Shown one piece after another: positions 18,372 through 25,184 of a DNA stretch of 43,675 nucleotides (position 1 is the stretch's first letter; each line of letters starts with the position of its first letter). Location of the stretch: positions 1-43,675 of the forward strand of contig JAHEBQ010000055.1 in assembly GCA_024642205.1 (NCBI GenBank), written 5' to 3'. The translations under genes were made by a program, and so were the position numbers. The notes below the pieces were generated by a model. It was not told the DNA's origin. It made no database searches and saw only the letters and a list, made by a program, of their open reading frames with translations. Source of the stretch: Planctomycetaceae bacterium (GTDB lineage: Bacteria > Planctomycetota > Planctomycetia > Pirellulales > Pirellulaceae).

Positions 18372-18698
18372 ATGGCTATTCGAGAATCGGTCCAATTCTT
18401 CGCGACCCAGAAAAGGTACGGGTTGTTGAAAACGGAGCCGGTTTTCGCGCTTGCTCGTGCCTGGCAATGGCAGCAAGAGTTGGAGTCGGGTGAGTATTCG
18501 ACAGTCGAAGAATTGGCAACGGCGAAAAAGATTGACGTCAGCTATCTGCGCCGGATGCTCCGCCTCAATTCGCTGGCTCCCGATATCGTCGAAGCGATTT
18601 TGCAGAACAACGCGCCGGATCACATCAGTCTTAGAACTCTCTATCGCGGGATCGCGCCAAGTTGGGCCGAACAACGCCGCCAACTCCTGGAGATTTGA
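18372..18698 (+). CDS. HTH protein of the recombinase-associated type, copy 1
   Basis: 108 residues from the ATG at 18372. After an unrelated N-terminal 25 residues comes ALARAWQWQQELESGEYSTVEELATAKKIDVSYLRRMLRLNSLAPDIVEAIL, given here in overlapping pieces: ALARAWQWQQELESGEY, VEELATAKKIDVSYLRRM, LNSLAPDIVEAIL. This matches the small orphan proteins often found just downstream of serine recombinases, whose core resembles a KorB/ParB-type HTH. The C-terminus (NNAPDHISLRTLYRGIAPSW) differs from the other two copies. Nucleotides 18452-18596 are nearly identical to copy 2. No recombinase gene is adjacent here. The N-terminal part present in longer family members is missing, so it may be a gene fragment. 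Confidence 0.6.
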   Translation: MAIRESVQFFATQKRYGLLKTEPVFALARAWQWQQELESGEYSTVEELATAKKIDVSYLRRMLRLNSLAPDIVEAILQNNAPDHISLRTLYRGIAPSWAEQRRQLLEI

Positions 18699-19432
18699 TA
18701 CTCAAGACCGCAAAATCGGAGTCACAACGAGTTGATTGTGCCGCTGGAGCACCCGCCGGTTGTTTCCGCTGAAATTGAAAAGACCGAACGACTCGGCGGA
18801 CTGCTCTGTTCCTATCGCCGAGCAGCGTGAGCTTGGCATTTTCACTTTTAATCGTTTACATTGGCTCGGTCGCTTATGCGCTAAGACCGAATTCGTCTTC
18901 GATTTCGGCCATCTCGGGTCAACTTCCAAGCCAATCTCGACCCAAATCTTAGCTTCAAGCTGATTGATGTGCTCGTATTTCATCGCTCAAAATGCTCGTT
19001 CGACTTTTTTGACACGAAGCGGTGCTTTTATCCAAGTTGGAGTATTTGTTTACTTTATTGCAACGAAATAACCAGCGTGTTGCGTTGGGACTAACAAGTC
19101 AGCCGGCCCGGCACTGCGGTCACCGACAGGTCGATCGTGGCCGAGCAATGGAAGATGTTTGAAGCGGCTGCCGTAACAACTCCCATCCCCAAAGCGGTCC
19201 GAATAGTCTCGATGCTCGCTTTCATAGTCCGGCGTTTTTGCGGCGGGGGTCGGGGACTTCAAGGATTGGTTAGCTTACTGTTATCCGGTATGCCTGAGGC
19301 GCATGAACAAACTATCTCCCAACACGCTCGCCGCTGCCGAGCGGACCCAGCATGAGCAGGTTTATTCATGGAAGAAGTGATTTCTCGGGCATGGAAGGAA
19401 CCTTCTACAATTCAATCATTCGATCCGTCAGA
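18699..19432. other. Gene-poor stretch, doubtful small frames only
   Basis: A minus frame at 18702-18983 starts with an ATG and would encode MKYEHINQLEAKIWVEIGL and further basic sequence; it looks moderately coding but is not recognised. A minus 44-codon frame at about 19098-19232 (MKASIETIRTALGMGVVTAA) is also possible. Neither has a clear ribosome site. Otherwise I see nothing in this stretch. Confidence 0.35.
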
Positions 19433-19621
19433 TTAATGTGTTCCCACAACAGTGGCCCAGGTTGCAAATACGATGATCACCACAATCGTGCCGGCAATTC
19501 CGCCAAGACAGAACCCAACTACCTGTCCCGCCCAATTTTGCCGACGGCAAATGATCGAGCCGAGGAAGGCCCCCGGAACGCCGCCGAGGAAAATTCCGGC
19601 GATTAGTATAACCATTCCCAT
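19433..19621 (-). CDS. Small two-helix membrane protein
   Basis: 62 residues from the ATG at 19621 (a second ATG lies at 19615). Two hydrophobic segments, VILIAGIFLGGVPGAFLGSI and VVGFCLGGIAGTIVVIIVFA, are joined by a short basic loop with ICRRQNWAG. Upstream on the minus strand is TAGGAA about 6 nt before the start, a usable ribosome site. The frame is clean and the amino-acid pattern is typical of small planctomycete inner-membrane proteins. The function is unknown, and no neighbour suggests a role. Confidence 0.6.
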   Translation of the reverse strand: MGMVILIAGIFLGGVPGAFLGSIICRRQNWAGQVVGFCLGGIAGTIVVIIVFATWATVVGTH

Positions 19622-19847
19622 GGGTTTCCTATTCAGCTTGTATTCGGCTGATTTGATTGACCGACTCGGCGTTCGGCGATTTTGTTAGCAGTGCAGCAAA
19701 ACAATTAGATCCGCCCCAGCAAGGAGATTCAATCCACCGATTTTTGAATCGTGGTCTCGATGGAGCGCGCCATTAACCTGCGTCGCAGACAAGTTGTTTC
19801 CTTGTCCGCAGGACGCAGGTTTTTCGCCATGTTGCTACTGGCGCTTC

Positions 19848-20165
19848 GATGTAAAACCCCATTTTTGGCCAAATCATTTCATCCCTATTTTTTCGGCATT
19901 TTCGTCAACAGGACGCACTGGGGGTGTATCCCGTGACTTTGAGCCTTTGGGGCGGTTTGAGCCTTTTTGGTGTCGATTTTGGGTGGGGTGCGTCCCGTGA
20001 ACTTCGTCGACCCACATTTCGAAAAGTGATAAAAACCCGCGATACGTCGGGCAAAAAAGAAAGGCTCGCCAGAATGAACTGACGAGCCTGTTTGGGTTTG
20101 AGCCGGGTTGTGAGTCCGGCGTGAGTGGAAGCGGCTTCCGAGACTTGCAACGGGGCCAGAAAATT
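19848..20165. repeat. Non-coding repeat, copy B
   Basis: Related to 2012-2235 through several colinear blocks. It holds a rho-independent terminator (minus orientation) and an additional direct repeat, GGGTGTATCCCGTGACTT / GGGTGCGTCCCGTGAACTT, about 63 bp apart (19922 and 19984). No gene is supported within it; the long minus frames at 19885-20382 look like chance frames. It may be the 3' region of a transcript, a small RNA with its terminator, or the end of a mobile element. Confidence 0.55.
20052..20089 (-). terminator. Rho-independent terminator in repeat copy B
   Basis: On the minus strand an 11-bp stem (AGGCTCGTCAG / CTGGCGAGCCT, one G-U pair) with a 6-nt loop is followed by TTCTTTTTT. 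This is the best intrinsic terminator in the window. It lies about 300 bp after the stop of the serine hydrolase gene (20389) and could end that transcript or a small RNA from the repeat. Confidence 0.75.
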
Positions 20166-20388
20166 CGGAGAGTCGCATATTATGGCAGTCGAAAGTTCGA
20201 TTCCGGTTCGCGCGCCGTGTGTCCTCCAGCGGCGAGCTGTTCGTAGTACCGGATTTAACCGAATTGAACCTGGATAGATATTCCGATCGTGATAAGCATA
20301 GTAGGTCACATACTGAAGCGGAGCGATCAAAACAACCGAATTCTAGCCAGCTCCGCTTAAAAAACTCATCACGAGTCGACAATGCCTG

Positions 20389-22425
20389 TTAGTACAGCGA
20401 GTTGTTAAACGCGTCACACAAAGCATCCCGTCTTGCCCCCGAGGATTCGGCAGGGTCAATGTTGTTGGCCGAGTTGATGGTGATAAATACCTGAACCTTA
20501 TTAGGGAAGATCATCGACTGAGCTCGTGCGCCGCGGCCCGATCCATACGAATCACCCGCATTGCCTCCGATCGAGCCCCCATGATAGTAAGCCAAACCGA
20601 GATTGCTGTTGATCCCATACAAACCAAGCCGTTTGCTTTTCATCTCGTCAACGATATTCATGGAAATAATCTCGCCGCTATCAAACGCAGCCAGGAATTT
20701 GGCATAGTCCTTGGCTGAGAGAACCCAACCTCCGGCACCCATTTCATACAACTGGTTGGGTTGGACCGGATAGCCGGCAACGGCCTGATTGGTGTAGTTG
20801 TATGACCAAGCCTGGTTGAGGCTTGTATAGGTGGGCTGAGGGTTGGTGATCCCAGCTGGCAGTAGCACGTGCTGACGGACATAGTCGCGATAGCGTTCGG
20901 AGCAGCGTTCATTGAGCGTTGCTCCGGACAATCCGTTGTCCTCAAAATTGTGCATATCACCAGGTTTGTCGAGGTAAGGGATCAGGATTCGGAAAAGTGC
21001 GAAATTGCAGTTTTTGTATTCGAATTGTGGCACGATCCAGTTCATGTTGATCGGCCCCGTTGCAATCGTATGCTTCAAGTTTTCGTATTCGTCCGGGTCA
21101 CCATAATCGACCAACCCCGATTTGTGATTCAGCAGGTGGGCAAACGTCAGTTGTTCGGTATTGGGTCCCCGGGCCCAACCGGTCGGAAGGTAAGGAAATA
21201 TCTTTTCATTCACACTGATCCCTTTGGCGCTCAGCAAATGCATCACGGCCACGGCAGTGATGGTCTTGGTTGTGCTTTGTGTTCCTTTTTGGGTGTCGCC
21301 ATCAAACGAAAGTGACACTCCGTCCTGTGGCAAGATCCTTGGACCCCAGCCGCCAGATTTGACAATTGTCCCTTCATGGGCAATCGCATACCCAAAGCCA
21401 ACGCACTTGTTCGCGAAAAGGTTGACGATTTCGTCCTCGAATTTTGCCACGTCCAACACTTCCCGAACCCATTTTGAGCCACCCAACTCGCGCATATGAA
21501 AGGCATCATCCACAACGAAGGTGGCATTCCCCTGGGTGATGGATTGTCCCTTGGGAAGTGAAACGAACGACATCACCGGTTTTCCAGATCCATCTCGGGT
21601 TCCAATTCCGATTTTTGCGACAGTTGGTTTGCTTCCGCTGGCAAACTCGCTCTCCTGCCAAGCAATGATCTTGCCGCCAACTTCGCGGATATACAGATTG
21701 CCGCCAGAGGTTCGCCAGGCACCGTCCAAATCGCCAGTACTGGTTGCATAGAATCCCGGTTTGCGTTTGGCGCCTGGAAGTTGATCATTTTGAATCGCGT
21801 AAGGCGTGAGCCTATTGATGCCAAACGAGCCCGTTGCGTTTTGGACGACCAGATTCTGGCCGTTGTTGTCAATTCTGATCGATACCGTACCCTGTTCGGT
21901 TCGACTCCCCTTTGGCAAATCCCAGTATTTCCCCGAAATCACATTGCCACTCAGGTTGCCGTCGATCGCTACGGCGTAATGTTGCCCAGGGTGTTCTCCA
22001 AAGATGTAAACCTTGTTTTCCAGTTTCCTCACATAGTAAGCGCCACCATCGTTTGCTCGATAAACGTTGGCCAGCACCATGTTCCCAACCAACCCGCCAG
22101 GACGGTCATCTCTCTGATCCCCACGCTTCCCGGTGACCGGATTTTGCTCAGGCGTGCCACCCCCCCCGCGCTGGGGAATCGCAATTGAGCCGCTTCCGAC
22201 ATTCCCGAATCCGGGGCGGGTTGGATTCGATTGCCCCTGCTGGATCCTGTCGCGTATCTTTCTTCGATCTTTCTTGGCCTTTTGAGTCGACGGTCGAGTC
22301 CCGCTTTTCGGTGCATCGCCAGGTCGCTGAGCCGTCGCGGATTGAATCGGCAGCAACAACGCTACCAACAAAATAAGTATTGGCCATTGCCGAGATGCCG
22401 TGCCCAAACATTCGTTCACATTCAT
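20389..22425 (-). CDS. Secreted beta-lactamase-fold serine hydrolase
   Basis: 678 residues from the ATG at 22425, signal peptide 1-32 (LILLVALLLPIQSATAQ), then a low-complexity basic linker to about residue 110. Residues 112-320 contain two related beta domains (GGAYYVRKLENKVYIFGE and GGNLYIREVGGKIIAWQES begin them). The C-terminal half is a class C/beta-lactamase-related domain: STTK (S384-K387) as the nucleophile motif, YKN (Y470-N472) as the second, and HGG near residue 620 as the third. Such proteins act as esterases, D-aminopeptidases or penicillin-binding-type hydrolases; lactam resistance should not be assumed. It stands alone, with the nearest upstream coding gene more than 340 bp away. 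Confidence 0.9.
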   Translation of the reverse strand: MNVNECLGTASRQWPILILLVALLLPIQSATAQRPGDAPKSGTRPSTQKAKKDRRKIRDRIQQGQSNPTRPGFGNVGSGSIAIPQRGGGGTPEQNPVTGKRGDQRDDRPGGLVGNMVLANVYRANDGGAYYVRKLENKVYIFGEHPGQHYAVAIDGNLSGNVISGKYWDLPKGSRTEQGTVSIRIDNNGQNLVVQNATGSFGINRLTPYAIQNDQLPGAKRKPGFYATSTGDLDGAWRTSGGNLYIREVGGKIIAWQESEFASGSKPTVAKIGIGTRDGSGKPVMSFVSLPKGQSITQGNATFVVDDAFHMRELGGSKWVREVLDVAKFEDEIVNLFANKCVGFGYAIAHEGTIVKSGGWGPRILPQDGVSLSFDGDTQKGTQSTTKTITAVAVMHLLSAKGISVNEKIFPYLPTGWARGPNTEQLTFAHLLNHKSGLVDYGDPDEYENLKHTIATGPINMNWIVPQFEYKNCNFALFRILIPYLDKPGDMHNFEDNGLSGATLNERCSERYRDYVRQHVLLPAGITNPQPTYTSLNQAWSYNYTNQAVAGYPVQPNQLYEMGAGGWVLSAKDYAKFLAAFDSGEIISMNIVDEMKSKRLGLYGINSNLGLAYYHGGSIGGNAGDSYGSGRGARAQSMIFPNKVQVFITINSANNIDPAESSGARRDALCDAFNNSLY

Positions 22426-22771
22426 TTTTTTGATCCTTAACTGAGATTAGTTGTCAACTTGAATCACGAAGTCTTTCCTGCTGCTAACTGGACGACATTT
22501 CGAATTCGATGGAGCGCATTTCTTCTGTTCCGGCTCGGATACGCTTCATCCGATGAACGGAAGATGCCGATGGCATTTCAAAATTGGATTGCCAGATGAC
22601 GCGTCTCGATCGTCGTTGAGGCTTTTCCCGATCATGAGGTTGTCGATGAACTGTGTTTGTCGCAAGGAGGAGTATCGTTCTCGACCGAAAATTCGGACTC
22701 CTCAAGGCAGTCGAACTCGTATTTGTTCGGTCGAAGTACTCGTTTGAGTTTCTTGACCCTACGCGCATGAG
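22426..22771. other. No recognisable gene
   Basis: Promoter region of the serine hydrolase gene plus sequence with only unsupported short frames (for example 22484-22768 minus). Nothing is recognised. Confidence 0.5.
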
Positions 22772-23137
22772 CTAGTACGGGCCGCAAGGCATCTGCCATT
22801 GCCAAAAACACGCCTGACCAGTTACCTGCGTTTCGTTGACGAAATAGCCGCAGGCTGACGGCATGCCGTAGTGTTCTGGCTCCAATCCGTCATGGGTGGT
22901 GGTCACCTCAAGTGAACATGGATTGGAAAAGTCGTTCAGGTCGGTCCGCCCGGGTGCAACCAGATCTCCAGCAAGTAAATTGCGATTCTCAAGCCATTCG
23001 TTCACAGTCTTAGGTTGCCGAGCCAAGTCGTTGATTTCTGGCGACGGCGGTAGCACGCTCCTCGAGACATGTATACCGGCGACAAACTCGACCAGGACAT
23101 TCGCAATTTTCTCGGAAGATTTTGGGCGTTCTTTCAT
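22772..23137 (-). CDS. Unknown protein of about 121 residues
   Basis: Started here at the ATG at 23137 (MKERPKSSEKIANVLVEFV). The frame is open upstream (IRVPISQGELVYKITILEL), and a nearby ATG with GAGG at about 23207 is in another frame and stops after six codons, so the true 5' end may have a frameshift. The product has a hydrophilic N-terminus, NDLARQPKTVNEWLENRNLL, then DLNDFSNPCSLEVTTTHDG and a Cys-containing tail ending WQWQMPCGPY. No signal peptide is visible with this start. I do not recognise the family. It lies in line with the two lipoprotein genes on the same strand. Confidence 0.5.
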   Translation of the reverse strand: MKERPKSSEKIANVLVEFVAGIHVSRSVLPPSPEINDLARQPKTVNEWLENRNLLAGDLVAPGRTDLNDFSNPCSLEVTTTHDGLEPEHYGMPSACGYFVNETQVTGQACFWQWQMPCGPY

Positions 23138-23235
23138 AAGCTCCAGAATCGTTATCTTGTATACCAATTCGCCTTGGGATATCGGAACCCTAATCGTTTG
23201 TTTGCGACATATCAGTCCTCGCCGATACTGATATG

Positions 23236-23622
23236 CTACTTAATGAGTGTGACGGTCACGGGCTTGTCTTCGGAAACAGCCATCAAGGAGTAGTAGATGC
23301 CGTCCACACGCTGTTGCTCCGGTGCTGCGTGGGTCACTACTTCCTTCTGTAACTTGCCTTTGCATTCGACCTGGTTGCCAAATAGCTCGACGGATGGGAT
23401 GTCGTTAAATGACAGTTCGACACTCAGGACAGAAGGCAGCTTTGCACGTTCAAGCTTGCCACGGATGATCACGGTCTCGCCGACATGCTTGGCCAAGTCG
23501 GCGGGATTGGTGATAACGAACTCGCCGACCTCCGGAGGAGAGTACTGGACAGGATCAGGAAGGCCGTCGCAGCCAGCAAGGAGCGTGAACAAAGTCACGA
23601 GTACGTATAGGAACCTGGTCAT
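23236..23622 (-). CDS. Small lipoprotein, possibly OB-fold-like
   Basis: 128 residues from the ATG at 23622, preceded by AAGGTGA at good spacing. The signal peptide ends in a lipobox, LLAGC (Cys about 18), so the protein should be lipid-anchored. The mature part reads FVITNPADLAKHVGETVIIRG, KLERAKLPSVLSVEL and VECKGKLQKEV, a short all-beta pattern reminiscent of OB-fold proteins that replace a segment of strands with GETVxIRGKL. I cannot name a family. It is probably part of the set of small envelope genes between 22772 and 25043. Confidence 0.75.
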   Translation of the reverse strand: MTRFLYVLVTLFTLLAGCDGLPDPVQYSPPEVGEFVITNPADLAKHVGETVIIRGKLERAKLPSVLSVELSFNDIPSVELFGNQVECKGKLQKEVVTHAAPEQQRVDGIYYSLMAVSEDKPVTVTLIK

Positions 23623-23748
23623 GTTGGTTTCACCTTTTTAGTAGTGCTGGTCTATCGCTCAATGCCACGCAGTGCGTTAAGTATGATTCTGATTGAATCT
23701 CACCCCGAGTTTGATCCAACTAGTATGCTTGTTTTCAGGACTTGTCTC

Positions 23749-23871
23749 TCAAGCCGAATTCTTGGTGACGCTGAAGCCCGCGAGTGTTACAGCAACAAGG
23801 AGACGCTCGATAGATTTGTCGTACCTGTTGGCGATCCGGAAGATCTCGCCAAGCTGCCCCAACACAGATCA
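23749..23871 (-). pseudogene. IS5-type transposase C-terminal scrap
   Basis: A short minus frame ending at a TGA at 23749-23751 reads QLGEIFRIANRYDKSIERLL then VAVTLAGFSVTK. The RIAxRYDKxxxNxLxxVxLA pattern is typical of the C-terminal helix of IS5/ISL2-type transposases. In the neighbouring frame the same bases read GAAWRDLPDR, an N-terminal IS5 motif, which is probably coincidence or a fusion of fragments. No start is present, and the frame is closed by a TGA upstream. Assigned by eye on about 30 residues. Confidence 0.4.
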
Positions 23872-23915
23872 CCCACAAGGTTCCTCCGGACTTTCCGATC
23901 CGATCCAAGCATTGG

Positions 23916-24395
23916 TTATTGAGACTTGATCCGATCACGGAACAGGTTGTACTGGCGAGACCCCAGATTTACTCGGACGTGCCCGGCGGGAGAAATCGGA
24001 ATGGTTATTTCTTTGTCAATACCCGCTTTGTCGGTTTTCACATCCGATAGACACAAGTTTTTAGCCTCTTCGTCAAGATGCCACGATGCCTCGATATGTA
24101 AGGGAGTCGAACCATCTCCGAGCAAGACTTCGATCACGTCTGTGGGAATTGGCTGACCCTTGTAGTCGATCAACACAGTTGAGCTTGTAAACGTCCACGA
24201 AAGCGGTTCTCGAATGTCGGTTAGCCGTGTGTTGGCCAGCCTTTGGGCCGTCAGCAGAAAATCGCCTCCGGTTGTCGGCGTTGGCGGCATCGAGCGCTGA
24301 CACCCCAAGCTAAATGCGAAAATTGCGAACAGTGTGCATGTGCTTACCGTGCTCAACTGGATCCGGGTGGTCGGTATTATTGATCTGTGGTGCAT
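23916..24395 (-). CDS. Small lipoprotein of unknown function
   Basis: 159 residues from the ATG at 24395, with GGGGAG directly upstream. The long signal peptide (TCTLFAIFAFSLGC) ends in a lipobox with Cys about 32. The mature protein has a central transthyretin-like beta pattern (VLIDYKGQPIPTDVIEVLLG, HIEASWHLDE) and ends GHVRVNLGSRQYNLFRDRI. Proteins of this type are common in planctomycetes as envelope lipoproteins with carboxypeptidase-regulatory-like folds, but this assignment is tentative. Its start overlaps the end of the doubtful frame at 24310-24639. Confidence 0.75.
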   Translation of the reverse strand: MHHRSIIPTTRIQLSTVSTCTLFAIFAFSLGCQRSMPPTPTTGGDFLLTAQRLANTRLTDIREPLSWTFTSSTVLIDYKGQPIPTDVIEVLLGDGSTPLHIEASWHLDEEAKNLCLSDVKTDKAGIDKEITIPISPAGHVRVNLGSRQYNLFRDRIKSQ

Positions 24396-24639
24396 GGGCT
24401 CCCCAACGTGTAATTATCGTAAAACAGACTTCGGGTAAACTCTCATCTTGGCTCCCACCGCCAAACGCCGAGCTCTCATTGCCGAAGTTCTGCGTTTCTA
24501 GCGCCCTCTTATCGCGGAGTCGACATTTTCGATCGGCTCTCGACACAAAATGGATGAGGTCAAACTTTTCCTGAGCATCGTCCAGCGACTGGAATCCATG
24601 CCCGTTCAGGCCCAATGGAATCTGGAAATGCCGCTTTAG
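24310..24639 (-). CDS. Doubtful coding frame overlapping the lipoprotein start
   Basis: An open frame begins just after the stop of the membrane protein gene (stop codons overlap) and has no ATG; the first usable start is a TTG at 24615. The peptide (RHFQIPLGLNGHGFQSLDDA, FDLIHFVSRADRKC, RALETQNFGNESSAFGGGS, VCFTIITRWGAHAPQ) looks like genuine protein sequence rather than a chance frame. It overlaps the first 86 bp of the lipoprotein gene at 23916-24395 in another frame. Either it is a start-less gene remnant or a translationally coupled gene. Confidence 0.35.
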   Translation of the reverse strand, partial: LKRHFQIPLGLNGHGFQSLDDAQEKFDLIHFVSRADRKCRLRDKRALETQNFGNESSAFGGGSQDESLPEVCFTIITRWGAHAPQINNTDHPDPVEHGKHMHTVRNFRI

Positions 24640-25043
24640 TCAAGCAGTTCGTATCGCACGCAAAATGCGAGAATCAGCGCAGACAACATGGTTCCGAGGG
24701 CAAAATACTCGTCCCATCCAGGCGCGACCGACCGGTTAGGATTCAGTTCCATCAACGCCATCAGCAGCCATGCACCCGCAGTAATCACGATGCCCTTCCA
24801 GCGACGGTTCGCTATCAGGATCAACACCGTCGTTACCATAAACAGGATTCCATATTCTGTGCCAAACACGGACTTGAATTGGTGAAACAGTCCACCTCCC
24901 GGTCGCCCGATTTTGGTGGCGCCCCAAACCAGCATTCCGATCACGGATGCGACAATCGCCATCGCATAGAAAATGGGGGTTTCGAGGCCCTTCAGAATCG
25001 TCCTGAAAATGGTAATTGACCGGCCTAAACTATTTGCCTTCAT
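24636..25043 (-). CDS. Four-helix membrane protein
   Basis: 135 residues from the ATG at 25043, preceded by GGGAG. The frame is open to 25181, but this start has the ribosome site and a normal N-terminus (MKANSLGRSITIFRTILKGL). Four hydrophobic segments can be seen: PIFYAMAIVASVIGMLVWGA, YGILFMVTTVLILIA, GIVITAGAWLLMALM and FALGTMLSALILAFCV. A conserved-looking KFGRPGGG-type loop (KIGRPGGGLFHQFKSV) joins the first two. The family is not recognised. It is the first gene of a minus-strand run of small envelope proteins (25043 down to 22772). Confidence 0.7.
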   Translation of the reverse strand: MKANSLGRSITIFRTILKGLETPIFYAMAIVASVIGMLVWGATKIGRPGGGLFHQFKSVFGTEYGILFMVTTVLILIANRRWKGIVITAGAWLLMALMELNPNRSVAPGWDEYFALGTMLSALILAFCVRYELLD

Positions 25044-25184
25044 ATTCAAACTCCCAGAACTCCGGCTGTCATTCTTTTTACCAATAGTTGGAAATACTCG
25101 GCCTGGGACCCACACCCTCTCTGCGATCGGCTCGAGCGTTAAACAGTAGTCACGCAGCAACAACGGTTCCATGCAATGCACGGA

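Noticed and set aside
20100..20165. tRNA- or tmRNA-like look of the bases after the terminator in repeat B
   Set aside because: No T-loop, anticodon arm or acceptor stem can be drawn, and no tag-peptide frame is present.
19885..20382. Long minus frames over repeat copy B
   Set aside because: Two overlapping frames without ribosome sites or motifs cover a region that holds a terminator and has a decayed non-coding relative.
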